Assembly: GCA_024280485.1 (NCBI GenBank)
Contig: JAJRQB010000070.1
Location: 1 to 42,262, forward strand
Reading direction: 5' to 3'
Origin: Deltaproteobacteria bacterium
GTDB lineage: Bacteria; Desulfobacterota; Desulfuromonadia; Desulfuromonadales; Geopsychrobacteraceae
DNA length: 42,262 nt
Shown: piece by piece, positions 14,968 through 23,874 of the stretch
Numbering within the stretch: position 1 is the stretch's first letter
Layout of the letters: the number at the start of each line of letters is the position of its first letter
The notes under the pieces: model-generated
Database searches by the model: none
What the model was told of the DNA's origin: nothing
Seen by the model: only the letters and a program-made list of their open reading frames with translations
Position numbers and translations under genes: made by a program

Positions 14968-17550
14968 TCAGGCAACGAGAGTCTCTTCTTCTTTTTTTCT
15001 ACGGGCCTGAACCCACCAGATAAAACCGTACAAAAACAGCGTCGGAACATACATAAGCTCTTTGGGTGGACGCTTAGTCGGCACCTGAATATTCAGAATC
15101 TCCTGATCAAAATCGATCCCCGCTTTTTCAGCCGGGCTGGAAAAAGCGACATTTTCAATCAGAACCTTGCCTTCTTCGAGGCGCGTTTCGATCCCAACCC
15201 CAATCAAGCGCTCGGCGCCGGTTGCCTCATCACCGATGGTCAGCATGATGGTTTTGGTAAACTCCTTACCACTCATTTTCTCCCCCTTGAGCATTAAGCG
15301 CAAGGAAGAGCCCGGCTCCATCTCACCAATCCAGGTTTCGAGTTGTGCTGGCGGCTCCTGGGTCAGGGGTGGATAAAATTCATCCCAGACGATCCCGGGA
15401 CGGAACAGGATCAGCGCGATCAGCAACAGGCCGACCGTCTCCCAGACCCGGCATTTTGTCAGGAAATACCCCTGGGTCCCGGCGGCAAAGGCGAGCATAG
15501 CCAGAACCGCTCCGGCGACCACCAGCACCAGATGGTACCAGTGGTCGATACCGATCATCAGCAACTGGGTATTGAAGATGAACATGAAGGGCAACACCGC
15601 AGTGCGGATGTCGTAGGTGAAGCCCTGGATGCCGGTCTTGATCGGATCCCCGCCCGAGATCCCGGCGGCGGCAAAAGCCGCCAGCCCGACCGGCGGCGTG
15701 TCATCGGCGAGAATACCGAAGTAGAAGACGAACAGATGGACCGCGATCAACGGGACAACCAAGCCGTTCTGTGCGGCCAGATCGACGATGACCGGGGCCA
15801 TCAGGGTTGAGACGACGATATAGTTGGCGGTAGTCGGTAACCCCATACCGAGGATCAGACTGATAACGGCGGTGAAAAACAGGATCAGCATCAGATTACC
15901 ACCGGAAATGTACTCAACGAACTCAGTCATGACCAGACCGATACCGGTCAGGGTCACGGTCCCGACCACGATACCGGCGGCGGCGGTAGCGACACCGATG
16001 CCGATCATGTTCCGCGCCCCGGCAACACTGCCGTTGATCAGATCCATAAAACCGGCTTTAAAGTGAAAGTCAATGCCCTGCGCCTTACGGAAGACACCTT
16101 TCAAGGGCCGCTGAGTCAGCAGAATAAAGATCATCAACATCGTTGACCAGTAAGCCGACAGAGCCGGCGACAGGCGTTCCACCACCAGGCACCACATCAG
16201 CACCACGATCGGTAACAAAAAATAATAACCGGACTGCGCGGTCCTGCCGAGATGGGGCAACTCCTTGATCTCGTGGGAGACCTCCAGTTCCGGAACCTTA
16301 CAGGCATACCACAACAGAAACAGATAAGCAGCTGCCAGCAGCACTCCAACGATATAGATCGTCGCAGCGCCGGCAACATCCTTGATCCAGCCGAGGCCGT
16401 AATAGGTCACTCCGCCGACAATGATCAAGAAGAGGATTGAAAAGACAAAGGAGAACAAGCGTTGCGCGGCGGTGGTGGTGACAGTTTTCTTCATCCCCTT
16501 CAGACCCATCTTACAGGCCTCGAGATGGACGATATATACCAGGGCAATATAGGAGATGATTGCCGGCAAAAACGCATGCTTAATAACTTCGATATAGGTA
16601 ATGCCGACATACTCAACCATCAAGAAGGCAGCCGCACCCATGACCGGCGGCATCAACTGTCCGTTGGTGGAGCAGGCGACCTCAATCGCACCTGCTTTTT
16701 CCGCGCTGAAACCGACCTTTTTCATCAACGGAATGGTAAAGGTTCCGGTGGTCACCACGTTGGCGATCGAGGAGCCAGAGACCAGACCGGTCAAGCCGGA
16801 TGAGACCACCGCCGCCTTGGCCGGGCCACCCTTTAAGTGTCCAAGCGCCGCAAAAGAGGTGCGGATAAAATAGTTACCCGCCCCTGCAGCTTCGAGCAAG
16901 GCCCCGAACAGCACGAACATAAAAACCATGCCGTTGGAAACCCCCAACGCCACACCGAAAACGCCTTCAGTACCCAACCAGTAATGGGACATCCCCTTGG
17001 ATAAACTGGCCCCCTTATGCGCGATAACCTCCGGCATAAATTGTCCGCCAAAGGAGTAGAGAATAAAGATCGCCGCTACAACCATCAATGGGGGGCCCAG
17101 AGCCCGACGGGTCGCTTCCAGCAACAGAATTAAGCCGACAACCCCAACGATCAGGTCGATCTGATTCGGTATGCCGGGACGATCCGCGAGGGACGTATAG
17201 AAGATATATAGATAAGCTGAGCAGAAGGCGCCGAGCAGACCAAGCAGCCAATCCTGCACAGGAATATACGTTTTTGGTGATTTCTTGAATGTCGGAAACG
17301 CAGTAAAGGAGAGGAAAATCGCAAAAGCCAGGTGAATCGCACGTGCCTCGGTGTCATTCAGGACAAAGAAATTAAACAGAAAAGGGAGTGGCGAGGCATA
17401 CCAGAGCTGGAACAGCGTCCAGATAAGCGGGATAAAAAACAGAACTTTTTTAGGGAATGCCCCCGTCGGATTTCGCGCACCAGACTCCGTTTCAGCAATC
17501 ATCTCCTGGAGTTCATCATCAGACTTGATATTTTCGGTTGCTTCGGTCAT
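14968..17550 (-). CDS. TRAP transporter fused 4TM/12TM permease, TAXI type, with C-terminal DUF3394-like domain
   Basis: An 860-residue inner-membrane protein joining the small (DctQ) and large (DctM) TRAP subunits. After a soluble N-terminus (~1-25) there are about four helices, then the large domain with glycine-rich motifs such as SGLTGLVSGSSIANVVTTGTF, ILGMGLPTTANY and FYFGILADDTPPVGLAAFAAA. The last ~130 residues (LRLMLKGEKMSGKEFTKTI onward, with a PDZ-like SSPAEKAGIDFDQEIL) match the extra domain known as DUF3394 in TAXI permeases, and the protein closes with one more helix and a basic tail. It uses an ion gradient to take up the ligand delivered by the TAXI binding protein encoded upstream. 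The substrate is not deducible; characterised fused TAXI systems carry 2-oxo or dicarboxylic acids such as 2-oxoglutarate. Confidence 0.94.
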   Translation of the reverse strand: MTEATENIKSDDELQEMIAETESGARNPTGAFPKKVLFFIPLIWTLFQLWYASPLPFLFNFFVLNDTEARAIHLAFAIFLSFTAFPTFKKSPKTYIPVQDWLLGLLGAFCSAYLYIFYTSLADRPGIPNQIDLIVGVVGLILLLEATRRALGPPLMVVAAIFILYSFGGQFMPEVIAHKGASLSKGMSHYWLGTEGVFGVALGVSNGMVFMFVLFGALLEAAGAGNYFIRTSFAALGHLKGGPAKAAVVSSGLTGLVSGSSIANVVTTGTFTIPLMKKVGFSAEKAGAIEVACSTNGQLMPPVMGAAAFLMVEYVGITYIEVIKHAFLPAIISYIALVYIVHLEACKMGLKGMKKTVTTTAAQRLFSFVFSILFLIIVGGVTYYGLGWIKDVAGAATIYIVGVLLAAAYLFLLWYACKVPELEVSHEIKELPHLGRTAQSGYYFLLPIVVLMWCLVVERLSPALSAYWSTMLMIFILLTQRPLKGVFRKAQGIDFHFKAGFMDLINGSVAGARNMIGIGVATAAAGIVVGTVTLTGIGLVMTEFVEYISGGNLMLILFFTAVISLILGMGLPTTANYIVVSTLMAPVIVDLAAQNGLVVPLIAVHLFVFYFGILADDTPPVGLAAFAAAGISGGDPIKTGIQGFTYDIRTAVLPFMFIFNTQLLMIGIDHWYHLVLVVAGAVLAMLAFAAGTQGYFLTKCRVWETVGLLLIALILFRPGIVWDEFYPPLTQEPPAQLETWIGEMEPGSSLRLMLKGEKMSGKEFTKTIMLTIGDEATGAERLIGVGIETRLEEGKVLIENVAFSSPAEKAGIDFDQEILNIQVPTKRPPKELMYVPTLFLYGFIWWVQARRKKEEETLVA

Positions 17551-17650
17551 GGCAAAACCCTTCTGCGTGGCGACGGTGGATCTGTCCCATTCAACGAGTG
17601 TCTCTATCTAATGATTTGCACAACGGCTACAAAATGCCGATTTGAGATGA

Positions 17651-17687
17651 AAAAAATGCACCGCCGCGTTGCGGCGGTGCATTTTTT
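17651..17687 (-). terminator. Strong intercistronic terminator between TAXI binding protein and permease
   Basis: AAAAAATGCACCGCCGC (17651-17667) is fully complementary to 17671-17687 around a 3-nt loop, with A and T tracts on either side. It lies 19 nt past the binding-protein stop and about 100 nt before the permease start. Both genes run the same way, so it probably acts as a leaky terminator that keeps binding-protein expression above permease expression. Confidence 0.85.
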
Positions 17688-17706
17688 CTGACATATCAGG
17701 GCAGGA

Positions 17707-18678
17707 TTACATCAGACCTGCTTCTTTATAATATTTGACTGCGCCTTTGTGCAACGGGGCAGAAAGGCCATCCTTGATCATTTCCTCTTTCTTCAGGTTG
17801 GCGAAAGCCGGGTGAAGTTTCTTGAAATCATCGAAGTTTTCGAAAACAGCCTTGACAACATTGTAGATAACGTTCTCAGGAACCTTGGTTGAAGAGACGA
17901 AGGTTGCTCCGACACCGAAAGTCTGGGTGTCGGTGGCGGTACCACGATACATGCCGCCCGGGATGGTGGCGGTGCGATAGTAGTCAGCGTCGTTGACCAG
18001 CTTGTCAACCGCAGGACCGGTGACATTGACCATAACGGAATCACAGGAGGTGGTCGCTTCCTTGATCGAACCGCTTGGGTGACCAACGGTGAAGACGATA
18101 GCGTCGATCTTGTTGTCACACAGGGCACTGGACTGCTCGGAGGATTTCAATTCGGATGCCAGTTTGAAGTCACCCTTGGACCAACCTAGAGCACCCATTA
18201 GAACTTCCATGGTGCCGCGCTGACCGGAGCCCGGGTTACCGATATTAACCCGCTTACCCTTGAGATCCATGAAGTTCTTAATCCCGGAATCTTTACGCGC
18301 AACAACGGTGAAGGGCTCGGGGTGAACCGAAAAAACAGCGCGCAGATCTTTGTTGGCGCCCTGCTTGGCAAACTTACTGGTGCCGTTATAGGCATGATAC
18401 TGCCAATCGGACTGAGCGACACCCATATCCAACTCGCCGGCTCTGATGGTGTTCAGGTTATAAACCGAACCGCCGGTACTCTCGACCGAACAGCGAATGC
18501 CATGCTCTTTTCTGGTCTTGTTGACCAGGCGGCAAATCGAACCACCGGTCGGGTAGTAAACTCCGGTAACACCACCGGTGCCGATGGTAACGAACTGGGT
18601 CTCGGCTTGAGCCTCAGGCGCCGGTACAAAAGCAACGGCCACAGCCAGCATCAGCAAAGAAAACAGCATTCTCTTCAT
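17707..18678 (-). CDS. TAXI family TRAP transporter solute-binding protein
   Basis: A 323-residue periplasmic protein. Signal peptide [25 protein letters not shown] is followed by the TAXI family start [28 protein letters not shown]; later family stretches are [29 protein letters not shown] and [12 protein letters not shown]. It captures a small, probably acidic, solute and hands it to the fused permease. AGGAGG lies 8 nt before the ATG. It is the first gene of a binding protein-permease-uspA operon. A sigma-54 promoter 82 nt upstream of the start codon and an adjacent NtrC-type regulator make its control unusually readable. Confidence 0.95.
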   Translation of the reverse strand: MKRMLFSLLMLAVAVAFVPAPEAQAETQFVTIGTGGVTGVYYPTGGSICRLVNKTRKEHGIRCSVESTGGSVYNLNTIRAGELDMGVAQSDWQYHAYNGTSKFAKQGANKDLRAVFSVHPEPFTVVARKDSGIKNFMDLKGKRVNIGNPGSGQRGTMEVLMGALGWSKGDFKLASELKSSEQSSALCDNKIDAIVFTVGHPSGSIKEATTSCDSVMVNVTGPAVDKLVNDADYYRTATIPGGMYRGTATDTQTFGVGATFVSSTKVPENVIYNVVKAVFENFDDFKKLHPAFANLKKEEMIKDGLSAPLHKGAVKYYKEAGLM

Positions 18679-18770
18679 TTTTGGTTCCTCCTCGTAACTG
18701 TATTATGGGTAGGAAGCCTGCCTCAATGCAGAGTCCCAAGGTGAGTAAGTCTAGCTTAAAAGAAAGAGAT

Positions 18771-18786
18771 AGCAAGGTGGGTGCCA
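18771..18786 (-). promoter_or_regulatory. Sigma-54 (-24/-12) promoter of the TAXI-TRAP operon
   Basis: Read on the minus strand the sequence is TGGCACCCACCTTGCT. It has the invariant GG and GC dinucleotides exactly 10 nt apart and matches TGGCAC-N5-TTGCW closely. The predicted start is near 18760, giving a leader of about 80 nt before the TAXI ATG at 18678. The upstream gene encodes a GAFTGA-containing activator, which strengthens the call. Confidence 0.85.
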
Positions 18787-18931
18787 GATTTAAGCACTGC
18801 CTGCAAAGGCACTTATATAAAGGTGTTTCACCCCAAAAAGGGAATGGTCAGGAGACTCTAAGGGTATAACCGAAGAAGGGTCTTTCTATTTGTCAGGCCT
18901 TATTTCTCATTAAAGAACAGGGACTTGCGAG

Positions 18932-18970
18932 AACTATAACCTTTAACATAGTTATAACTTTAGTTATAGG
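18932..18970. promoter_or_regulatory. Candidate enhancer (upstream activating sequence) for the sigma-54 regulator
   Basis: CTATAAC (18934-18940), TAGTTATAAC (18949-18958) and TAGTTATAG (18961-18969) form three related half sites; the outer two are inverted with respect to each other. The cluster lies about 170-210 bp upstream of the predicted TAXI transcription start, the usual range for NtrC-type activators. It also sits 26 bp from the stop of the regulator gene. Binding is inferred. Confidence 0.6.
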
Positions 18971-18994
18971 CATTCATGGCCACCGCGACTGACT

Positions 18995-20404
18995 TTATTT
19001 CTTCAACCGCTTGCTCAACGCTGGCTGTGAAATTCCCAGCAGTCTGGATGCGATACTCTGGTTCCCCTCTGCCCGACGCATGGCATCATCTACCAGTAAC
19101 TGCCCTGCTTGTTGCAGGCTCGGCAGCTCTCCTAATCCACTGAAGGGATTCTCCCCCGCGCTAAGGTTCGGCACATGCTCGTCCAATTTCTGCTGGCCGA
19201 TCCGTTCAACAAAGCTCTTCATTGAGAGTATCCGCCCCTCGTGCAGACTGACCGCGTCGTGAATCATCGCCTCCAACTCACGAATATTGCCGGGAAAGCC
19301 ATAAGTCGTCAGTAGCATCGCTAACTCGGGCGGCGGGGTCGGTTTCTTTTTGTCAAGCTGACAAGCTGCTTTCTCCAGAAAATGATCGAGGAGTAATGGC
19401 AGATCCTCCTTGCGGTGGCGAAGTGGAGGAATCTGGACATGGTGAGAGAGTAATCGATAGTAGAGATCACGCCGGAACTCGCCACTCGCCATCCGGGCCT
19501 CGAGATTCCGGTGAGTCGACACCACCACCCGTGCGCTCATCTGTTTCGGTTGATCACTACCCAACGGATAGTACTCACCCTCTTGCAACAAGCGCAGCAG
19601 TTTAACCTGCGAAGCTGGACTCAAATCACCGATCTCATCAAGAAACAAGGTCCCTTCGGCGGCCTGCTCAATAATTCCGTTGCGTCGAGAGTCGGCGCCG
19701 GTAAAAGCGCCGCGCAGGTGGCCGAACAGAGTGTCCGAAAAATGATTATCATCAAGACCGGCGACGTTAACCGAAACCAGTGGGCCATTGCTGCGGCTGA
19801 GTTGATGAATTGCCTTGGCAATCAGCTCTTTGCCGACACCACTTTCGCCAGTAATCAGAATTGGCTGACGGCTCGGGGCCACGGCTTCGACATATTTAAA
19901 AACCTTGCGCAGTACTGGACTGGCCGTAATAATCGATGCAAAAGCCTCGTGAGATTCGGGTTGATCCTGGAAAAAATTCTGCCGCATAACGTGGTTTTCC
20001 TGCTCGAGCTCAACCATCCGCACCGCGCGAAGTACCCCATCGACCAGGCGACCCTCATCGACGGTCTTAACGAAATAGTCGAAGGCACCCTGCCGCATGC
20101 AATGCACGGCAGTTTCCAACTGGTTCATACCGCTGAGGATGACCACCCTGATCTGCGGGTGTTCGGCAACAATTTGCTCAAGAAGCTGCTCTCCTGAGAG
20201 ATGCGGCATGGTCAGATCCAGAACCACAACGCCGATCTTCTGCGCGGCGATGAGATCCATGACCTGCCGACTGTCAGAACACTGAATCAGGTTATTGATC
20301 GCACCCGGCCCTTCGAGGGTCATACTTAAACGCTTCAACCATGGCAGTTCATCGTCAACTAGCAACACTCCAAAGGCAGGATAAAGAGCCTTTCTATTCA
20401 TCAT
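18995..20404 (-). CDS. Sigma-54-dependent response regulator (NtrC/DctD type)
   Basis: 469 residues with three domains. The receiver (~10-125) has the acidic pair D17-D18, phospho-acceptor D63 in [13 protein letters not shown] and the conserved lysine in YFVKTVDEG. The AAA+ domain has Walker A GESGVGKE, the sigma-54 contact loop GAFTGA and Walker [12 protein letters not shown]. The C-terminal Fis-type helix-turn-helix is [23 protein letters not shown]. It should bind enhancer DNA when phosphorylated and open sigma-54 promoters. It overlaps the sensor kinase gene by 11 nt, so the pair is translationally coupled. The nearest target is the TAXI-TRAP operon, whose promoter region begins right after this gene. 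Confidence 0.95.
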   Translation of the reverse strand: MMNRKALYPAFGVLLVDDELPWLKRLSMTLEGPGAINNLIQCSDSRQVMDLIAAQKIGVVVLDLTMPHLSGEQLLEQIVAEHPQIRVVILSGMNQLETAVHCMRQGAFDYFVKTVDEGRLVDGVLRAVRMVELEQENHVMRQNFFQDQPESHEAFASIITASPVLRKVFKYVEAVAPSRQPILITGESGVGKELIAKAIHQLSRSNGPLVSVNVAGLDDNHFSDTLFGHLRGAFTGADSRRNGIIEQAAEGTLFLDEIGDLSPASQVKLLRLLQEGEYYPLGSDQPKQMSARVVVSTHRNLEARMASGEFRRDLYYRLLSHHVQIPPLRHRKEDLPLLLDHFLEKAACQLDKKKPTPPPELAMLLTTYGFPGNIRELEAMIHDAVSLHEGRILSMKSFVERIGQQKLDEHVPNLSAGENPFSGLGELPSLQQAGQLLVDDAMRRAEGNQSIASRLLGISQPALSKRLKK

Positions 20405-22136
20405 CGTTCTCCTGATAAATTGGCAACAACAACCTGACCCTCATCCCGTGTCCGGGCTCAGAGCTAAACTCCAGGCGACCCTGATGATCCTTGACGATGC
20501 CATCCGAGACCGACAGACCTAGACCCGTGCCACCGCTCTCGCGCCTGGTGGTAAAAAAAGGATCGGTTATCCGTTCGAGAAGATCAGATTCCATACCACA
20601 ACCTTCATCCTCAACAGTCAGATAGACCATCCCCTCTGGAAGTTGGCCGGTTCGCAAATGGATCGCCTGCTGACTTGAGGTCAGCGCCTGACAGGCGTTG
20701 AGAATCAAATTGACGACAACCTGCTCAATACGATGACCATTCCCTCGAAATGGGGGAAGATCGTCGGCAAACTCAACCGAAAAACAATTCGTCGATTTAC
20801 GCAACTGATTATCAGCCAAACGTAGCGCGGCTTTGATGACCCCGGCAAACTCAACAGAGTCGTTATAGCCAGAATCATTACGCCGAGCGAAGTCTTTCAG
20901 ATCTTCGACGATCCGTTTAATTTTGTGAGAACTGTCGATCATCTCATCAAGCATCTGCGGAATCTCTTCACGCATACGCGAATAATTGAACCACCCGAGT
21001 TTAAAGTCTCCATGCCGCAGGTAATGTTCTTCGAGGATTTCCACAGCATCGGGCCAGGACTTATTGAGCTGGGAAAGATTAAGCTGAATCAGACCGTTGG
21101 GGTTGTTAATCTCGTGCGCCACCCCCGAGGTAAGAATCCCCAATGAACTCATCTTGTCGGCATGCAACAACTGTTTCTGACGCACCTGTAGCTCATCAGC
21201 AGCCCGTTTACGCTCGATGATTTCCGCCTCCAACTCTCCGGTGCGTAATGCCACCTGCTTACGCAAAGTACGCGACCAAAGTGAAATAAGCACCAACACT
21301 AGAAGAAGGGGACCAACCACCAGCGCGCCGTAACGCACGATGACGATACCGGGGACCCCTTCAGGTTGCAAAACGCCGAGCCATTTTTCACGAATCTGCC
21401 CATACTCCCCCGATTTTTTGAGTAGCGAAAGCCCTTCGTTGAAGCGGGCGAGGAGAGAAAGTCTCCCCTTCTTAACTGCAAAACCGTAATTTTGGGCAAC
21501 CAGTGGCCGCGCGATGGGATGAATATTGGTCAGGTTCAATTCACTAAGCAGATATTCACCGGGCAATTTTGCGACCAGCGCACAATCATGTTGCCCCGAA
21601 GCAAGCAACGTCAGGGCATCGGTCAGGGTCGTTACCAGGAAAAGGTTAGCGACGATTTCATGCTCAAGCATGTAATCGTGCATGACGCTCCCCTTCATGA
21701 CAACAACCTCTTTACCGACCAAGTCAGCCTTCGAACGGATGGTCATATTCCCTTTACGCACCCAGATCGACTGATGAACTTTAGCGTGAGGACTGGAAAA
21801 ATCGACCTCTGAAAGCCGCTCCTCAGTATGTGCCATCCCCATCAACAGATCGACTTCACCTTTTCTCAAAGCGCGGCGGACCTGTCCCCAGTCGTTAAGG
21901 CGGATGCTGATCTCCATCCCCATCACCTTCGCAATCGCCTTCGACAGCTCGACATTGTAGCCAGCCGGAAACCCAAATTGATCCAGATATTCGTAAGGAG
22001 GGTAGTTGTGATCTCCGCCAAGCACCAGGCTACGCTCGTCAGTGACAGAGTCTTCTTCAGCCTGCGCCAGTCCGATGATACAGAGCAACAGGATCGGCAG
22101 CAGGCAGAGCGACCGCAGCAGCCTAGAAGTCTGCAT
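20394..22136 (-). CDS. Sensor histidine kinase with periplasmic family 3 solute-binding domain
   Basis: A 580-residue membrane kinase. The signal peptide/first helix (~1-26) is followed by an SBP_bac_3-type domain (~35-255: VLGGDHNYPPYEYLDQFGFPAGYNVEL, MGMAHTEERL, VVMKGSVMHDYML). Then come a transmembrane helix (~265-285), a short coiled coil, the phospho-acceptor box SGVAHEINNPNG, N-box NLILNACQAL and glycine boxes DEGCGM and GGTGLGLSV. A binding-protein fold as sensor suggests direct sensing of a small molecule, perhaps the solute carried by the TAXI-TRAP system. The start ATG lies inside the last codons of asnS (14-nt overlap) with no good Shine-Dalgarno sequence, so translation is probably coupled to asnS. 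Confidence 0.94.
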   Translation of the reverse strand: MQTSRLLRSLCLLPILLLCIIGLAQAEEDSVTDERSLVLGGDHNYPPYEYLDQFGFPAGYNVELSKAIAKVMGMEISIRLNDWGQVRRALRKGEVDLLMGMAHTEERLSEVDFSSPHAKVHQSIWVRKGNMTIRSKADLVGKEVVVMKGSVMHDYMLEHEIVANLFLVTTLTDALTLLASGQHDCALVAKLPGEYLLSELNLTNIHPIARPLVAQNYGFAVKKGRLSLLARFNEGLSLLKKSGEYGQIREKWLGVLQPEGVPGIVIVRYGALVVGPLLLVLVLISLWSRTLRKQVALRTGELEAEIIERKRAADELQVRQKQLLHADKMSSLGILTSGVAHEINNPNGLIQLNLSQLNKSWPDAVEILEEHYLRHGDFKLGWFNYSRMREEIPQMLDEMIDSSHKIKRIVEDLKDFARRNDSGYNDSVEFAGVIKAALRLADNQLRKSTNCFSVEFADDLPPFRGNGHRIEQVVVNLILNACQALTSSQQAIHLRTGQLPEGMVYLTVEDEGCGMESDLLERITDPFFTTRRESGGTGLGLSVSDGIVKDHQGRLEFSSEPGHGMRVRLLLPIYQENDDE

Positions 22137-23505
22137 GGCCGGGAGTCCGCGGAAAGGGAATAACGTCGCGGATATTTTCCATGCCGGTCAGATACATCAG
22201 CAGACGCTCAAAGCCGAGGCCGAAACCGGCATGAGGGCAGCTTCCCCAGCGGCGGATATCGAGATACCAGTCGAGTTCACCTTCAGCAATCCCGTGCGCG
22301 GTCATTTTCTGCTGTAACCGGTCCAGCCGTTCTTCGCGCTGACTTCCGCCGATAATCTCGCCGACCCGGGGAACCAGCAGGTCCATTGCGGCAACGGTCT
22401 TACCATCATCGTTGTCGCGCATGTAGAAAGCCTTGATTCCTTTAGGAAAATCGGTAACAAAAACCGGACCGGAGTAAATCTGCTCGGTCAAGAAGCGTTC
22501 ATGCTCCGACTGCAGGTCACTCCCCCACTCAACCTTGAATTCAAATTTCTGCCCGGATTTCTGGAGCTGATCAACGGTCTCGGTATAGCTGACCCGATGG
22601 AATTCGGCCTTATGCAGACTCTGCAATTTCTTGATAAGACCTTTTTCGATACGCTGGTCGAAGAAATCAAGATCTTCGGCACAATGTTCGAGGGCATAAC
22701 CGACCATATGCCGGAGAAAGTCTTCAGCCAGGTCACAGTTGCCAGCCAAGTCGCAGAAAGCCCTCTCCGGCTCGATCATCCAGAACTCTGAAACATGGCG
22801 ACTGGTATTGGAATTTTCAGCGCGAAAGGTCGGACCGAAGGTGTAGATATCGGAAAAAGCAGTAGCAAACAGCTCGCCTTGCAACTGGCCGCTGACTGTC
22901 AATCCTGTGCTGTCGCCGAAGAAATCCTGAGTCCAGTCAATCTGACCATCTTTCAACGGTGGCTTTTGCGGATCGAGGGTCGTCACCCGGAACATTTCAC
23001 CGGCACCCTCACAGTCATTTGTGGTAATGATCGGGGTATGGACATGAACAAAGTTGCGTTGCTGGAAATACTGGTGAACGGCAAAGGAGAGTGCGCTGCG
23101 CATTCTGAACACTGCACCGAAGCTGTTTGAGCGAGGACGCAGATGCGCGATGCTGCGCAGGAACTCGAAGCTATGCCGTTTTTTCTGCAGCGGAAACGAC
23201 TCATCTACCCCGCCGAGCAGTTCAATCTCAGTCACCTGAAGTTCCCACTGCTGCCCCTCTGCCGGAGAGGCAATCAGTTCACCAACGACACTCAAGCAGG
23301 CCCCGGTTCCCAGACCTGCCGGGAGTACATCCAATAACTGCGGCTCAACCACGAGTTGCAACGAGGCAAAACAACTACCGTCGTTCAGAGCGATAAATGA
23401 AACCTCTTTACCACGGCGCACTGATCGTACCCATCCGCATACTTTAACAAGCGGGGCAGGCTTGCTTTCAGCCAGGATAATTTTTATGGGTAGTCGTTTT
23501 AGCAT
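22123..23505 (-). CDS. asnS: Asparaginyl-tRNA synthetase
   Basis: A 460-residue class IIb tRNA synthetase. The N-terminal OB-fold anticodon-binding domain starts [24 protein letters not shown]; the catalytic core includes [25 protein letters not shown] and the C-terminal motif 3 region [43 protein letters not shown] is typical of AsnRS rather than AspRS. The open frame extends upstream to 23721, but those 72 codons read through a palindromic element and are not homologous to the family. ATG at 23505, with GGAGAG about 11 nt upstream, gives the normal length (E. coli AsnRS is 466). It is followed without a gap by the sensor kinase, so a housekeeping gene heads this regulatory operon. Confidence 0.95.
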   Translation of the reverse strand: MLKRLPIKIILAESKPAPLVKVCGWVRSVRRGKEVSFIALNDGSCFASLQLVVEPQLLDVLPAGLGTGACLSVVGELIASPAEGQQWELQVTEIELLGGVDESFPLQKKRHSFEFLRSIAHLRPRSNSFGAVFRMRSALSFAVHQYFQQRNFVHVHTPIITTNDCEGAGEMFRVTTLDPQKPPLKDGQIDWTQDFFGDSTGLTVSGQLQGELFATAFSDIYTFGPTFRAENSNTSRHVSEFWMIEPERAFCDLAGNCDLAEDFLRHMVGYALEHCAEDLDFFDQRIEKGLIKKLQSLHKAEFHRVSYTETVDQLQKSGQKFEFKVEWGSDLQSEHERFLTEQIYSGPVFVTDFPKGIKAFYMRDNDDGKTVAAMDLLVPRVGEIIGGSQREERLDRLQQKMTAHGIAEGELDWYLDIRRWGSCPHAGFGLGFERLLMYLTGMENIRDVIPFPRTPGHADF

Positions 23506-23603
23506 CTTATGTATATCTCTCCATATTCTATTCACACCAAAAAGAGTTGCAACTCTAACACAGCGACCAAAGGCAAAGAAACATTGCCTTCTGGCAGTTC
23601 TAG

Positions 23604-23764
23604 CAGTCTGTCGGACTTGCCGGACCGAAGCGAAAATTTGAGCGTTTGAGGCCAGGTTTTCGCTCGTCTGCAGGCTCATAGCCATAGCTATGGGGCAAAA
23701 AGGAGCGGGAATCTGGGCCAAATGAACGAATTTGCAGCCGGTTTATGGAAAGCCCGACAGGCTG
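23604..23764. repeat. 161-bp palindromic element with imperfect terminal inverted repeats (MITE-like)
   Basis: The ends are CAGTCTGTCGGACTTGCC (23604-23621) and, inverted, CAGCCTGTCGGGCTTTCC (23764-23747), 15 of 18 matching. Inside, GGCCAGGTTTTCGCTC (~23650-23665) partly matches the complement of 23704-23720, and the centre holds the palindrome CCATAGCTATGG. The whole element can fold into one long interrupted hairpin. It encodes nothing credible. It lies just outside the true asnS start and supplies the false N-terminal extension of that frame. Confidence 0.75.
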
Positions 23765-23811
23765 CCAGGCCCTCTTTTAAGGCCAGTGTCAAACAATTCA
23801 AGCATAACTGA

Positions 23812-23844
23812 AAAGAGCCCCGGCAGTGTTGCCAGGGCTCTTTC
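23812..23844. terminator. Terminator after the OmpA-like lipoprotein gene
   Basis: AAAGAGCCC-C-GGCA (23812-23825) pairs with TGCC-A-GGGCTCTTT (23830-23844) with one mismatch, and A/T runs flank both sides. It lies 30 nt past the lipoprotein stop on the minus strand and looks bidirectional. Confidence 0.8.
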
Positions 23845-23874
23845 GTTTGTTACTGCCGGAAACTCAAGAAGATT

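Larger units (their letters stand above)
18679..18994. other. Control region between sigma-54 regulator gene and TAXI gene
   Basis: This 316-bp gap contains the TAXI ribosome-binding site, the -24/-12 promoter and an upstream cluster of TTATAG half sites (both listed separately). It also follows the 3' end of the regulator gene on the same strand. I saw no reading frame worth calling. Confidence 0.6.

Noticed and set aside
23506-23721. 72-codon N-terminal extension of asnS
   Set aside because: It reads through the palindromic element, is not like any AsnRS N-terminus, and a better start with a ribosome-binding site exists at 23505.
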